From the NCBI RefSeq assembly GCF_050250235.1, contig NZ_JBFWPA010000006.1, positions 1 to 64,000 on the forward strand: a DNA stretch of 64,000 bases, given 5' to 3'. Made by a program: the position numbers and the translations under genes. This document shows, piece by piece, positions 1 to 9,568 of the stretch. The notes under the pieces are model-generated. The model was not told where the DNA came from and did not search any database. It saw only the letters and a list, made by a program, of their open reading frames with translations. Each line of letters starts with the position of its first letter. Within the stretch, counting starts at the first letter, position 1. The DNA is from Pseudorhodoplanes sp050250235 (lineage in GTDB: Bacteria; Pseudomonadota; Alphaproteobacteria; Rhizobiales; Xanthobacteraceae).

Positions 1-567
1 GGTCTGCTCGACCACCTTGCGCGCGTCGGATTCGAGCGCATGACCGAACGCATAATCCGCCGTCACGAAATACCAGGTATCGCCACCCGACTTGGTCAGC
101 GCGCGCGCGATGCTGTTGGCGAGATTGTAGGTGTTGTGCACCCAGTGAAAGCCATTGGGCGAACACTGCTTTCCTGTGATGCTCGAGGCGCTTGCGGCAA
201 TCGGAATGCTGATCTTGTCCTTTTCCCGGGCAAGCTGCTGAACCGCGAGCGCGACGGCGGAATTGCCGAGCCCCATGATCACGTCGACATCTTCCACGTC
301 GAACCAGCGGCGCGCCACCAGTGTTCCGACGTCGGTCTTGTTCTGATGGTCGGCAAAGACAACTTCGATGTCCTGGCCAAGCACCTGCTTGCCAAAATCC
401 TCCAGCGCGAGCCGCACGGCAACGACGTCGCCCGGCCCCTGGTTCTGGCTGTAGGGTCCGGATGCGTCGTGAAGAATTCCGATCTTGACGCGTCCGTTCT
501 TGGCGTCCGCCGGAGCGGCCCAGGCCATCGCAGCTATCGTCAAGACGGCAATTGCCAATCGCTTCAT
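1..567 (-). CDS. ABC transporter substrate-binding protein, Liv type (partial, 3' end outside window)
   Basis: Periplasmic binding protein of the branched-chain amino acid (LivK/Peripla_BP_6) type. The ATG at 567 follows a GGGAGGA Shine-Dalgarno sequence and opens a typical signal peptide (MKRLAIAVLTIAAMAWAAPA...), then a mature start reading VKIGILHDASGPYS. Only the first 189 codons are present; the gene runs off the left edge. It is the third gene of an operon after HyuA and HyuB, 23 bases downstream of HyuB. It probably delivers the ligand to the LivMHFG permease and ATPases encoded just upstream (4598-8000). Ligand unknown. The fold is clear; the pairing with that transporter is inferred from position. 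Confidence 0.85.
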   Translation of the reverse strand, partial: MKRLAIAVLTIAAMAWAAPADAKNGRVKIGILHDASGPYSQNQGPGDVVAVRLALEDFGKQVLGQDIEVVFADHQNKTDVGTLVARRWFDVEDVDVIMGLGNSAVALAVQQLAREKDKISIPIAASASSITGKQCSPNGFHWVHNTYNLANSIARALTKSGGDTWYFVTADYAFGHALESDARKVVEQT

Positions 568-590
568 TGTGTTCCTCCCGAGGGTTATCG

Positions 591-2411
591 TTACGACTCT
601 GCCGTTTCTGGTTCCGCCATCGCTCTTTGCCTGGTCGATGGCGGGATATTCGTCGCCGGCTGCGACGCCACGCGCGAAGCGCGCAGCTTGCGGGTGCCGG
701 CCTCATCGCATTGCCAGGCCGCGCCCGATCCGACCGCCGCGACGCCGTAGATGCGCGACGCCATGTCCTGACTGATCAGCCCGAGCGAAAGATCGCGGAT
801 CACCGCGGCCGGATCGCGTTGCCAGGGCTCGCCCCAGCCGCCGCCGCCGGGCGTCTCGATGCTGACGCTGTCACCGGCCAGCATCGCGACGCCCTCGTCC
901 TTCGTGACATGTTGTGGCCGATACGCCTGCCCGCCCAGAGTGTAGCGAACCTCCGCCAGCGCGCCGGCCCCGCCACCCTGCACACCGAAGGGGGGATAAA
1001 TGCCGCGATCGCCGATCACGCTCGACACCGCCTCGCCGCGCAGCAGACTGATTTCGAAACTGACGCCAAAGCCACCGCGAAACTGCCCTGCCCCGCCGGA
1101 GCCTTCGCGCAGCCGGTAATGGTTGAAAGCGATCGGATAAAGCGCCTCGAGAACTTCGATCGGCGAAGTCCGAGCGGCCGAGATCGGCGCGGACCCGTTC
1201 GACAACCCGTCGATGCCGGGCTGGCCGCCATAGCCGCCGCCGCTGAACCGGAACATGATGTAGGATTTGCGGCTCTCCGGATCATAGCCACTGATGGTGA
1301 AATTCTCGACCGAACCAAAACAGGCCGCCGGCACCTGCTCCGGAATCGCCTGCGAAAGCGCGCCAAACACCGCATCCACGACACGCAGAGACACCTCGGC
1401 CGACGAACCGGACACCGCCTTGGGGAATTGCGCGTTCAGAAACGTCGTCTCCGGCGCATTCACGCGCACCGGACGAAAAGCCCCGGCATTGATCGGCACC
1501 TCGGGGAAAATATGCTTCAGCGCGACATAGACCGACGACACGGTGGCCGAAAGGCTGCCATTCATCGCGCCTTTCACCGGCGCACTGGAGCGAGAGAAGT
1601 CGAGTTCGATATCGCTGCCTCGCACCTTGAGATCAAGCGCGACGGTGATCGGTTCCAGAATGAGCCCGTCGGAATCGACATTGGTCTCGAAGGAATAGTC
1701 GCCATCCGGAATCTTCGCGACATAGGCACGCATCAGCTGCTCGGCACGTTCGGTCAGTTCGCGCATATAGCGGCGGACTTCCGCGGCGCCGTATTTGTCG
1801 AGCAAAGCCGTCAGCCGGCCATGCCCGACATTGATGGCGGCGATCTGCGCCTTCAGGTCGCCGAGCCGCTCTTCCGGCACGCGGGTATTGGCAAACAGCA
1901 GCTTGAGCAGGTCTTCCTGGATCACGCCGTTGCGCATCAGCATGACGGGCGGGATGCGCACGCCTTCCTGGTAGATTTCGGTCGCCCGCACTCCGAAGCC
2001 GCCGGGTACGGCGCCGCCGATATCGGTCCAGTGCCCGCAATTGGCCAACACCGCGAAGCGCTCGCCCCGATAGAAGAAGGGACGGACCAGCTTGACGTCC
2101 ATCAGATGGGTGCCGCCACGATAGGGATCGTTCAGCATCACCACGTCGTCGGGACCGAGATCGGGGTAATCGGCGAGTGCGGATTGCACGGCAAACTGCA
2201 TGACGCCGACGAAAATCGGCATGCCGGTGTCGCCCTGCGTGATCACCTCTCCGGTCAATGCGTCGTAGAGTCCATTGGCGCGATCGCGCGCTTCCGACAT
2301 GATCGGCGTGAACGCCGCCCTTTCCAGGGCCAGGTCCATCTCGTTGACGATCTGCCGCAGCGCGTTTTGCATCACGGCGAGCGTCGCGGGATCGATGCGG
2401 CCGGAGGTCAT
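591..2411 (-). CDS. hyuB: Hydantoinase B / oxoprolinase family protein
   Basis: 606-residue HyuB-type subunit (Hydantoinase_B family), partner of an ATP-dependent HyuA. Family members cleave or carboxylate cyclic amides and ketones (5-oxoprolinase, N-methylhydantoinase, acetone and acetophenone carboxylases). Visible family features are IDPATLAVMQNALRQIVNEM at the N-terminus, the NDPYRGGTHLMDV segment and the glycine-rich GGGGWGEPWQRDP near the C-terminus. The ATG at 2411 overlaps the HyuA stop by four bases (ATGA), which fixes the start; longer readings upstream lie inside hyuA. This copy is about 100 residues shorter than the HyuB at 20591 and lacks its extra C-terminal domain. Substrate unknown. 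Confidence 0.9.
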   Translation of the reverse strand: MTSGRIDPATLAVMQNALRQIVNEMDLALERAAFTPIMSEARDRANGLYDALTGEVITQGDTGMPIFVGVMQFAVQSALADYPDLGPDDVVMLNDPYRGGTHLMDVKLVRPFFYRGERFAVLANCGHWTDIGGAVPGGFGVRATEIYQEGVRIPPVMLMRNGVIQEDLLKLLFANTRVPEERLGDLKAQIAAINVGHGRLTALLDKYGAAEVRRYMRELTERAEQLMRAYVAKIPDGDYSFETNVDSDGLILEPITVALDLKVRGSDIELDFSRSSAPVKGAMNGSLSATVSSVYVALKHIFPEVPINAGAFRPVRVNAPETTFLNAQFPKAVSGSSAEVSLRVVDAVFGALSQAIPEQVPAACFGSVENFTISGYDPESRKSYIMFRFSGGGYGGQPGIDGLSNGSAPISAARTSPIEVLEALYPIAFNHYRLREGSGGAGQFRGGFGVSFEISLLRGEAVSSVIGDRGIYPPFGVQGGGAGALAEVRYTLGGQAYRPQHVTKDEGVAMLAGDSVSIETPGGGGWGEPWQRDPAAVIRDLSLGLISQDMASRIYGVAAVGSGAAWQCDEAGTRKLRASRVASQPATNIPPSTRQRAMAEPETAES

Positions 2412-4486
2412 GCGTTCACCTGAACCATCAGATTGCCGACGTCGTCCACGGTCACGCGGTCGCCGGGTTCGATGACAGTCGTCGAATCCATCTGATTGAT
2501 GATCGCGGGACCGGCAATCTCGGCACCGATCGGAATCCACTCGCGCTGATAGACCTCGGTCGTCACGAAACCATCTCCGAACCAGACGTCGCGGCGACCG
2601 ATGCGTGCGTCGGCTGCGGTCTTTCGCGGCCGGTGCGTCGCCGCAACCACGCGCCGCAGATCGATCAGGGGGCGCACGCCGATCACTGCGGTGCGCAGAT
2701 TGGCGATCTTTGGACGAAAGTTCGAGAGATCGATCCCGAAGGCGTCGAAACAGGCATCCTTGAGCTGCTCGCGCAGCGAATCGACGCTCAGCTGGTCCAT
2801 GTCGACCCGCACCCGGAGCGTGTAACGCTGCCCCTCATAATGCATGTCGGCTTCATGCCAGACGGTTATGGATTCCACCGGGACATTGTCGTGGCGCAGC
2901 AAACCGAGGCCGCTTTCGCGCTGACGCAACAGCACATCGCGAAGCTCGCTTTCGCGCACCTCCGACAGCGGCCTGCCGATGGTCTGCACGAAGTCATGCC
3001 GCGCGTCGGCGACGATGCAGCCGAGGGCACAGGTCAGCCCCGGAACATAGGGCACGATCACGGCCGGCACCTGCAGGTCGCGTGCGAGCGCGGCCCCATG
3101 CAGGGGACCGGCGCCGCCGAACACGAACAGCGCAAACTCGCGCGGATCGCGTCCCCGCTGCAGCGTCACGAAACGGATCGCGCCGGCCATCGTGTCATTG
3201 ACGATGCGCAGCACGCTGGCAGCCGTCTGCTCGGCGCCGAGACCAAGCGGCTTGCCGAGCGAACCGAAGGCTTCGCGAATGGCGGGAAGATCGATCGTGG
3301 CCTTGACCGCGAGCAACTGTTCCGCCGACAGCCGCCCCAGCAGCACATTGGCATCGGTCACCGTAGGCTCGCGGCCGCCGCGTCCATAGGCGATCGGACC
3401 GGGCGAGGCGCCGGCGCTGCGCGGCCCGACTTCGATCATCCCGGCTTCGGTCACGCGTGCGATGCTGCCGCCGCCGGCGCCGATAGTGTGGATATCGATG
3501 ATCGGAATGCGCATCGGCAGGTTAAAGTCGAGGTCGCGATCACTCGTGGTGAGGGGAACGCCGTCCACGATGATGCCGGCATCGAAGCTTGTGCCGCCCA
3601 TGTCGCAGGTTACCACCTGCCGGTGGCCGGACTGACGGGTGATGAACCCGGCCGCGATGACGCCGGCCGCGGGGCCCGACAGCACCGTATTCACGGATTT
3701 CTCGCAGGCGGTCTGCGCGGACATGATGCCGCCATTGGCCTGCATGATCGCAAGCTCGTTCGCAACGCCGCCGCGTTTCAGCTCCGCGGCAAGCCCGCTC
3801 ACATAACGGTCGATCAGCGGACGGATATAGGCATTCACCGCCGCCGTGCCGAACCGCTCGACCTCGCGGAATTCGGCGAGAATGTCGACGCTCTTGGTGA
3901 TGTGGCGGGTCGGCCAGATTTTGGCGGCAATGCTCGCCGCCTCCTCCTCATGAGCCGGATTGGCGTAGGAATTCAGAAAGCAGATCAGGAGCGAGGTGAC
4001 GTCGCGCGCCTTGAGTGCCTCTATGGCGGCGACGAGTTCATCTGCATCGAGCGGCTTGACGACATTGCCCTTGGCATCGATGCGCTCGGTCACTTCCAGC
4101 CGGAGGTCGCGGGGAACGATCGGACGGTATTGTCCGGACAGGCCGAACAGCTGCGGCCGTTCGCGCCGGCCGAGTTCGAGGACGTCACGAAAGCCGCGGG
4201 TCGTGATCAAACCGCAGCGCGCGCCGTTGCGCTCCAGTGTTGCATTGGTGCCGACCGTGGTGCCATGCACGAGCCAGACGATGCCCGGCAGATCGATACC
4301 CGCGCCCGCCAGGCCATCGAGGAAGCCGCGCGACTGGTCGGCGGGCGTGGTCGGCACCTTGCTCATCAGCACGGCGCCATCGGGACGGATCGCAATCGTG
4401 TCGGTGAACGTACCGCCGATGTCGACGCCGACCTGAAGCCCCTCGGGCCCCTTTTCGCGCACCATTTCAGCGATACCCGAATTCAT
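2408..4486 (-). CDS. hyuA: Hydantoinase A / oxoprolinase family ATP-binding subunit
   Basis: 692-residue HyuA subunit of the ASKHA (actin/hexokinase-like) ATPase fold. The phosphate-binding motif VGVDIGGTFTDT lies near residue 20, and VHGTTVGTNATLERNGA and CDMGGTSFDAGI further in are diagnostic of the Hydantoinase_A_N/Hydantoinase_A domains. It should phosphorylate the substrate carbonyl with ATP so that HyuB can complete hydrolysis or carboxylation. First gene of the hyuA-hyuB-binding protein unit. The 111 bases between it and livM hold a paired palindromic operator like those at the IclR-linked promoters, so it probably has its own regulated promoter besides any read-through from the liv genes. 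Confidence 0.92.
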   Translation of the reverse strand: MNSGIAEMVREKGPEGLQVGVDIGGTFTDTIAIRPDGAVLMSKVPTTPADQSRGFLDGLAGAGIDLPGIVWLVHGTTVGTNATLERNGARCGLITTRGFRDVLELGRRERPQLFGLSGQYRPIVPRDLRLEVTERIDAKGNVVKPLDADELVAAIEALKARDVTSLLICFLNSYANPAHEEEAASIAAKIWPTRHITKSVDILAEFREVERFGTAAVNAYIRPLIDRYVSGLAAELKRGGVANELAIMQANGGIMSAQTACEKSVNTVLSGPAAGVIAAGFITRQSGHRQVVTCDMGGTSFDAGIIVDGVPLTTSDRDLDFNLPMRIPIIDIHTIGAGGGSIARVTEAGMIEVGPRSAGASPGPIAYGRGGREPTVTDANVLLGRLSAEQLLAVKATIDLPAIREAFGSLGKPLGLGAEQTAASVLRIVNDTMAGAIRFVTLQRGRDPREFALFVFGGAGPLHGAALARDLQVPAVIVPYVPGLTCALGCIVADARHDFVQTIGRPLSEVRESELRDVLLRQRESGLGLLRHDNVPVESITVWHEADMHYEGQRYTLRVRVDMDQLSVDSLREQLKDACFDAFGIDLSNFRPKIANLRTAVIGVRPLIDLRRVVAATHRPRKTAADARIGRRDVWFGDGFVTTEVYQREWIPIGAEIAGPAIINQMDSTTVIEPGDRVTVDDVGNLMVQVNA

Positions 4487-4503
4487 CGGCTTCCTTCAGT
4501 TTT

Positions 4504-4535
4504 TTCGCTCTGCGTACATTCTTCCGCAATGCGGA
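4504..4535. promoter_or_regulatory. Predicted IclR operator pair upstream of hyuA
   Basis: Two 13-base palindromic sites, TTCGC-TCT-GCGTA (4504-4516) and TCCGC-AAT-GCGGA (4523-4535), have centres 19 bases apart. The same arrangement occurs upstream of the flavoprotein and aldehyde dehydrogenase genes that flank the IclR gene. The right-hand site sits in a perfect 15-base palindrome (4522-4536). The pair lies 18-49 bases before the hyuA start. Confidence 0.6.
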
Positions 4536-4597
4536 AATTCTAGGTTGGTTTGGCGGGGTGTCAAGCGAAAGCCTCTCGTTCGCGCTTCCCGCCTGCG

Positions 4598-5572
4598 TCA
4601 GAGATCGCGTCGCAGCATCCGCGACACCACGCCGACGACGCCCTCACGGAACAGCATCACGACGAGGATGAAGATGACGCCCTGAATGACCACGATCCAG
4701 GCTCCGAGATGCGCCAGATAGCTCTGCATCAGCACCATGATCAGGGCGCCCGCAATCGGACCGAAGATCGTGCCCATGCCGCCGACCAGCGTCATCAGCA
4801 CCACCTCGCCGGACATCGACCAATGCACGTCGGTGAGCGAAGCAAGCTGAAGCACGATCACCTTGGTCGCACCGGCGAGTCCGGCAAGACCGGCCGAGAT
4901 CACAAAGACCAAGAGCTTGTAGCGGTCCGTGTCATAGCCGAGCGAGATCGCACGTGCTTCGTTCTCGCGGATGGATTTCAGAACCTGTCCGAACGGCGAA
5001 TGCACCACGCGATAGAAGAACAGCAGCCCGCACATGAAGATGACGACGACCATGCAATAAAGGGTGATATCGGACCGCAGGTCGATGACACCGAACAGCC
5101 AGCCTCGCGGCACCGCCTGTATGCCATCCTCGGCACCGGTAAAGGGCGACTGCAACGCGACGAAATAGACCATCTGCGCGAGCGCCAGTGTAATCATCGC
5201 AAAGTAGATGCCCTGCCGCCGAATCGCGATCCAGCCGAATACGCCGCCGAGGAGCGTCGCCGTTACGGTTCCGAGCAGGATCGCCACTTCCGGCGTGAGG
5301 CCCCATATCTTGGCGCTGTGGGCACAGACGTAGCCGGCAGCTCCGAAAAAGGCCGCATGCCCGAACGACAGCAATCCGCCGAAGCCGAGCAGCAGATTGA
5401 AGGCGAGCGCGAACAGGGCGAAGCAGAGAAATTTAAGAATGAAGATCGGGTAGAAGAACAGTGGCGCGATCACCAGCAGCACCGCAAGCCCGGCCATGAT
5501 CCAGCCGTGCAGCCTGCGGTCCGATCTGCCGCCGCCACGCGTCGATGTCGCGAGAGATGCAAGGGACATCAT
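4598..5572 (-). CDS. livM: Branched-chain amino acid type ABC transporter permease LivM
   Basis: 324-residue inner-membrane permease of the LivM family with about eight to ten hydrophobic segments. The family signature LLLGFGGLLSFGHAAFFGAAGY lies near residues 60-80, and the cytoplasmic coupling segment SIRENEARAISLGYD lies later. The ATG at 5572 overlaps the livH stop (ATGA); a longer in-frame reading to 6448 lies inside livH and is not real. Last gene of a flavoprotein-livG-livF-livH-livM operon. In this family the substrate may be an amino acid, urea, an amide or an aromatic acid; the local genes suggest a cyclic amide or polycarboxylate, which is inference. Confidence 0.93.
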   Translation of the reverse strand: MMSLASLATSTRGGGRSDRRLHGWIMAGLAVLLVIAPLFFYPIFILKFLCFALFALAFNLLLGFGGLLSFGHAAFFGAAGYVCAHSAKIWGLTPEVAILLGTVTATLLGGVFGWIAIRRQGIYFAMITLALAQMVYFVALQSPFTGAEDGIQAVPRGWLFGVIDLRSDITLYCMVVVIFMCGLLFFYRVVHSPFGQVLKSIRENEARAISLGYDTDRYKLLVFVISAGLAGLAGATKVIVLQLASLTDVHWSMSGEVVLMTLVGGMGTIFGPIAGALIMVLMQSYLAHLGAWIVVIQGVIFILVVMLFREGVVGVVSRMLRRDL

Positions 5573-6456
5573 GCACTCCTGCCGAACAGTCCGGCGGGCC
5601 GCACCAGCAATACGATCGCCATTACAACGAAGATGACGGTTGAGGACGCTTCCGGATAGAACACCTTGGTCAGCCCCTCGATCAGGCCGAGCGAGAAGCC
5701 CGTGATGACCGAGCCGATGATCGAGCCCATGCCGCCGATCACGACGACCGCGAACACCACGATCATCAGGTCGATGCCCATGTTCGGATTGACCGCATAC
5801 ATGGGTGCGGCCAGCACGCCTGCAAAGGCCGCGAGCCAGACGCCGAAGCCGTAGGTGAATGTGATCAGCCTCGGCACGTTGATGCCGAAGGCCTCCACCA
5901 GCGCCGGATTTTCCGTGGTCGCACGCAGATAAGCGCCGAGCTTGGTCTTCTCGATCAGCGCCCAGGTGGCGAGGCAGACCACGAGCGAAATACAGATGAC
6001 CCAGACCCGGTAACTCGGCAGGAACATGATTCCGAGATCGGTTCCGCCCGAAAGCGCCGACGGCACCGGATAGGGCAATCCGGCCGACCCGTAATAATTG
6101 CGGAACAATCCGGTTATGACGAGGCCGATGCCGAAAGTCAGCAGCAGACCATACAGGTGATCGAGGTGATACAACCGCGAAATCAGTACCCGCTCGAGTG
6201 CGACGCCGATCAGCGCCACGATCACAGGCCCGATCGCCAGCGCCCACCAGTAATTCAGACCGAGATAGTTCAGCAACATCCATGCGGCGAAGGCGCCCAT
6301 CATGTACTGGGCGCCATGCGTGAAGTTGATGATGTTCAGAAGTCCGAAGATGATCGCCAGGCCAAGACTCAGAATCGCATAAAAAGAGCCGTTGATCAGC
6401 CCGATCAGCAACTGGCCAAACAATGCATAGGCAGAAATGCCGAGCCATTCAAACAT
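5569..6456 (-). CDS. livH: Branched-chain amino acid type ABC transporter permease LivH
   Basis: 295-residue integral membrane protein of the LivH family. The N-terminal segment GLINGSFYAILSLGLAIIFGL followed by NFTHGAQYMMGAF is the usual LivH signature, and VVVIGGMGSIIGSVITGFSLG lies near the C-terminus. It pairs with LivM to form the channel. It follows livF after a 46-base gap and overlaps livM by four bases. Confidence 0.93.
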   Translation of the reverse strand: MFEWLGISAYALFGQLLIGLINGSFYAILSLGLAIIFGLLNIINFTHGAQYMMGAFAAWMLLNYLGLNYWWALAIGPVIVALIGVALERVLISRLYHLDHLYGLLLTFGIGLVITGLFRNYYGSAGLPYPVPSALSGGTDLGIMFLPSYRVWVICISLVVCLATWALIEKTKLGAYLRATTENPALVEAFGINVPRLITFTYGFGVWLAAFAGVLAAPMYAVNPNMGIDLMIVVFAVVVIGGMGSIIGSVITGFSLGLIEGLTKVFYPEASSTVIFVVMAIVLLVRPAGLFGRSA

Positions 6457-6502
6457 ATGGGACGATCCGAATTTCGCCGCGGTGATCCAAGGGGTGCCTC
6501 GC

Positions 6503-7252
6503 TCAGGCGCTCAGATAGGCTTGCAGTTTTTCGGTCTTCGACTCGACCTCGCTTCTGGTGATCATGTCGACGATGCGTCCCTGATCCATCACGTAATGCC
6601 GGTCGGCGAAATTCCGCGCAAACACGAAGTTTTGCTCGACGAGCAGCATGGTGAAGCCCTGTTCCTTCAATCGCGAGATCAGATTGCCGATCTGGTCCAC
6701 AATCACCGGCGCGAGACCTTCGGTCGGCTCGTCCAGCAGAAGAAACCGCGCGCCGGTGCGCAGAATGCGCGCCACCGCGAGCATTTGCTGCTCACCGCCC
6801 GAGAGCTTGGTGCCCTGGCTGCCCCGCCTCGCGTGAAGATTGGGAAACAGTTCGTAGATCTGATCGACCGTCATGCCGCCGGGCTGGACCGCCGGCGGCA
6901 GCATCAGGTTTTCCTCCACACTGAGGCTCGCGAAGATGCCGCGCTCCTCCGGCACGTAGCCGACGCCTTTCCAGGCGATGGCGCGCGAAGGCAATTCGAT
7001 CAGTTCCTCGCCCTGCAGGCGGATCGAACCGCTGCGGGCCCGGACGATGCCGATGATGGATTTCAGCGTGGTGGTCTTGCCTGCGCCGTTGCGCCCGAGC
7101 AGGGTGACGACTTCGCCCTTGCGAACATCGAAATCGATGCCGTGCAAGATATGCGACTCGCCGTACCAGGCATTGAGCTGCTCGACCCGCAGCAGCGTAT
7201 CGCCGTCCGCCGCTCGCGGCGGCTTCATGTCCTGGACGGTCCGGCTAGTCAC
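6503..7252 (-). CDS. livF: ABC transporter ATP-binding protein LivF
   Basis: 249-residue ATPase. The Walker A motif GRNGAGKTT is at residues 53-61, the signature is LSGGEQQML and the Walker B region is FLLLDEPTEGLAP, all typical of LivF. It should form a heterodimer with LivG and power import through LivHM. The N-terminus carries about 18 residues ahead of the usual LivF start (LLRVEQLNAWYG), so an internal start is possible. It overlaps livG by eight bases. Confidence 0.92.
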   Translation of the reverse strand: MTSRTVQDMKPPRAADGDTLLRVEQLNAWYGESHILHGIDFDVRKGEVVTLLGRNGAGKTTTLKSIIGIVRARSGSIRLQGEELIELPSRAIAWKGVGYVPEERGIFASLSVEENLMLPPAVQPGGMTVDQIYELFPNLHARRGSQGTKLSGGEQQMLAVARILRTGARFLLLDEPTEGLAPVIVDQIGNLISRLKEQGFTMLLVEQNFVFARNFADRHYVMDQGRIVDMITRSEVESKTEKLQAYLSA

Positions 7253-8000
7253 GTTTCGCCCCGATATAGGCCGCGATCACCTGCGGATTTTTCGCAATCG
7301 ACTCGTAGTCGCCCTCGGCCAATACCGAGCCCGCAGACAGGACGGTGACAACATTGGCAAGGGCGGACACGACGCCGAGATTGTGCTCCACCATGACGAT
7401 CGTCCGTCGCTCCGATACGCGACGAATGAGCGCTACCATGCGCTCGATATCGGCACTGGCCATTCCCGCGGTCGGCTCGTCGAGAAGCATCAAGCGCGGA
7501 TCGAGAGCAAGCGTGGTGGCAAGCTCCAGCGCACGCTTTTGTCCGTAAGGCAATTGTGCAGCCATGATCTCGGCACGGTCGGCAAGTCCGACGGCATCCA
7601 GCAAGGCACGGGCTTCGCCATCGAGACGATCGAGAACCCGGTCCGAGCGCCAGAAATCGAATGAGTCTCCGCTCTTCCGCTGCAAGGCGACGCGGACATT
7701 TTCAAGCGCGGTCAAGTGCGGGAAAACGGCGGAGATTTGGAAGGACCGGACGACGCCACGCCGCGAAATTTCGGCCGGGCGCAGGCCGGTGATGTTGTCG
7801 CCGTTGTAGAAGATCGAGCCAGAGGTCGGCACCAGAAACTTGGTAAGCAAATTGAAGAAGGTGGTCTTGCCGGCGCCGTTCGGACCGATCAGGGCATGGA
7901 TCGTCCCTTCCCGCACCTGCAGGCTCACATCCTTGACCGCCACAAAGCCCTTGAATTCCTTCGTCAGACCTTGCGTGCTCAGCAGGTATCGTGCGGTCAT
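7245..8000 (-). CDS. livG: ABC transporter ATP-binding protein LivG
   Basis: 251-residue ATPase with Walker A GPNGAGKTT at residues 39-47, the LivG-type motif RSFQISAVFPHLTALENV, and Walker B LMLLDEPTAGMA. The signature reads LPYGQKRALELA. The ATG at 8000 overlaps the upstream flavoprotein stop (ATGA), which decides the start; the in-frame extension to 8336 lies within the flavoprotein gene. Partner of LivF in the same operon. Confidence 0.93.
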   Translation of the reverse strand: MTARYLLSTQGLTKEFKGFVAVKDVSLQVREGTIHALIGPNGAGKTTFFNLLTKFLVPTSGSIFYNGDNITGLRPAEISRRGVVRSFQISAVFPHLTALENVRVALQRKSGDSFDFWRSDRVLDRLDGEARALLDAVGLADRAEIMAAQLPYGQKRALELATTLALDPRLMLLDEPTAGMASADIERMVALIRRVSERRTIVMVEHNLGVVSALANVVTVLSAGSVLAEGDYESIAKNPQVIAAYIGAKRD

Positions 8001-9526
8001 CGACTGATCGCCGAAACCCGGTGCGGCTTCGCCTTGCCGCGACCCTGTGCAAATTCTGCGGCCGCCGCGCCTGCAATCTTGCCCATCACCGACCCGGATG
8101 TCAGCCCGGTACCGCTCGGGTAGTTGAAGTAGAACATTCCGCCGACCAGTTCTCCCGCAGCAAACAGACCGGGAATCGGAGCCAGGTCGGTATCGATCAC
8201 CTGAGCGGTCTCGTGCGACGTGCGCAGCCCGCCGAAAGTGAAGGTGATCCCGCACCCGACCTGATAGGCCTCGTATGGCGGCTCGTCGATCGTGTTTGCC
8301 CAGTTCGATTTCGGCAGCGCCAGGCCCTCGGTGCACCTGCCATCCTTCACCGTGGTCTGGAACGGAATATCGGTCCGGACCGCAGCGTTAAATTTCTTCA
8401 CCTCGTCCAGGAAATTCGCCTTGTTGACGCCCTCGAGCTTGTCCGCGAGTTCCTCGAGCGTGTTCGCGGACACCTTGCTTACGCGCTTGATGCGATATTC
8501 ATCGCGAAGCAGATGCAGAACTTTCGAATCGAACACCTGCCAGGCGAACTGGTCCGGCTGGTTGAGAATCACGCGACCATATTTCGCGTAAGTGTAGTTG
8601 CGGATATCGGCGCCCTCGTCGACGAACCGCCGGCCGTCGGCATTGATCATGATGCTGAAGGGATACGAATGCTTCTGGAAGCTGTCGCCGACGGTAAGGT
8701 CGCCGAATTCCGGCGCGTTGAAGTCCCAGCCCACCGCGTGACAGCCCGACCAGTTGCCATGGGGCGAGGCTCCGATATCAAGCGCCATGCGGATTCCGTC
8801 GCCGGTATTGAACCGCGTGCCACGAACCTTGGCCAGTTCCCAGCCCGGTCCCAGATAGCGTGTGCGCCATTCCGCATTCGACTCGAAGCCGCCGCAGGCC
8901 AGGATTACCGCATGTGCGCGCAATTCCTCGATGGTATCGCCCATTTTGACGCGCACGCCGGTGACGGAATGCCCATCATAAAGCAGTTCGACGACGCGCG
9001 CGTTGTAACGGATATCGATCCCGAGCTTGCGGGCGATCGCAGTTTCCTGATCGACCAGCCCCGGGCCGCCGCCCCAGGATTCGACCGTGACACCCCCCCA
9101 GAATTTCATCTTGTCGCCGACCTTGAACGATTGCCGGCCGTAGATCGGGACGAAGCGGACGCCCTTCGCCTGCATCCACAGCGCAGTCTCCAGCGATTTC
9201 GTCACGAGCTGCTCGCAAAGTCCGGGATCGGTGCGGTAGCGCGTCACCCGGAACATGTCGTCGAAAAACTGGTCTGCCGTGTAGGCACCGAAATCGGTCG
9301 AGTTGATTTCGGACTCGGTCAGGTCCGGCATGAGATTCTTCAGGTCATCGACGCCGTTGTAGACAATCCGCATCCCGCCTGCGGTGAAGCGCGAATTGCC
9401 GCCGTTTTCCTCCAGCGGAGCGCGTTCGAGGACGACGACGTCGGCTCCGGCTTCCGCCGCGGCCATTGCGGCGCAGAACGCCGCATTCCCTGCGCCAACG
9501 ACAACGACGTCCGTTTGGCCCGCCAT
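7997..9526 (-). CDS. FAD-dependent fumarate reductase/succinate dehydrogenase-type flavoprotein (TcuA-like)
   Basis: 509-residue FAD_binding_2 flavoprotein. The dinucleotide-binding fold is at the N-terminus (VVVGAGNAAFCAAMAAAEAG, about residues 8-27). The start NAAFCAAMAAAEAGADVVVLE and the C-terminal PIPGLFAAGELVGGMFYFNY resemble tricarballylate dehydrogenase (TcuA) and related 3-ketosteroid and fumarate reductase flavoproteins. No signal peptide is seen, so it is probably cytoplasmic. It probably oxidises or reduces a C-C bond next to a carboxylate. It is the first gene of the operon that continues into livGFHM and diverges from the IclR gene; two palindromic operators lie 43-74 bases upstream. 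The flavoprotein fold is secure; a TcuA substrate is not proven. Confidence 0.85.
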   Translation of the reverse strand: MAGQTDVVVVGAGNAAFCAAMAAAEAGADVVVLERAPLEENGGNSRFTAGGMRIVYNGVDDLKNLMPDLTESEINSTDFGAYTADQFFDDMFRVTRYRTDPGLCEQLVTKSLETALWMQAKGVRFVPIYGRQSFKVGDKMKFWGGVTVESWGGGPGLVDQETAIARKLGIDIRYNARVVELLYDGHSVTGVRVKMGDTIEELRAHAVILACGGFESNAEWRTRYLGPGWELAKVRGTRFNTGDGIRMALDIGASPHGNWSGCHAVGWDFNAPEFGDLTVGDSFQKHSYPFSIMINADGRRFVDEGADIRNYTYAKYGRVILNQPDQFAWQVFDSKVLHLLRDEYRIKRVSKVSANTLEELADKLEGVNKANFLDEVKKFNAAVRTDIPFQTTVKDGRCTEGLALPKSNWANTIDEPPYEAYQVGCGITFTFGGLRTSHETAQVIDTDLAPIPGLFAAGELVGGMFYFNYPSGTGLTSGSVMGKIAGAAAAEFAQGRGKAKPHRVSAISR

Positions 9527-9568
9527 GAAAACAACCTCCCGATCCCAGGCTTCCGCCGGCCGCCCTTT

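Noticed and set aside
552..2423. Long open frame on the plus strand opposite hyuB
   Set aside because: Antisense shadow of a clear HyuB gene; composition is His/Arg/Asp-rich with no family similarity, as expected from the G+C-rich codon pattern.
2633..4543. Long open frame on the plus strand opposite hyuA
   Set aside because: Antisense to a complete HyuA gene, low-complexity composition, no ribosome binding site.
4598..6448. Apparent 616-residue minus-strand protein covering livM and part of livH
   Set aside because: Only the last 324 codons match LivM; the N-terminal part is livH read in a wrong frame.
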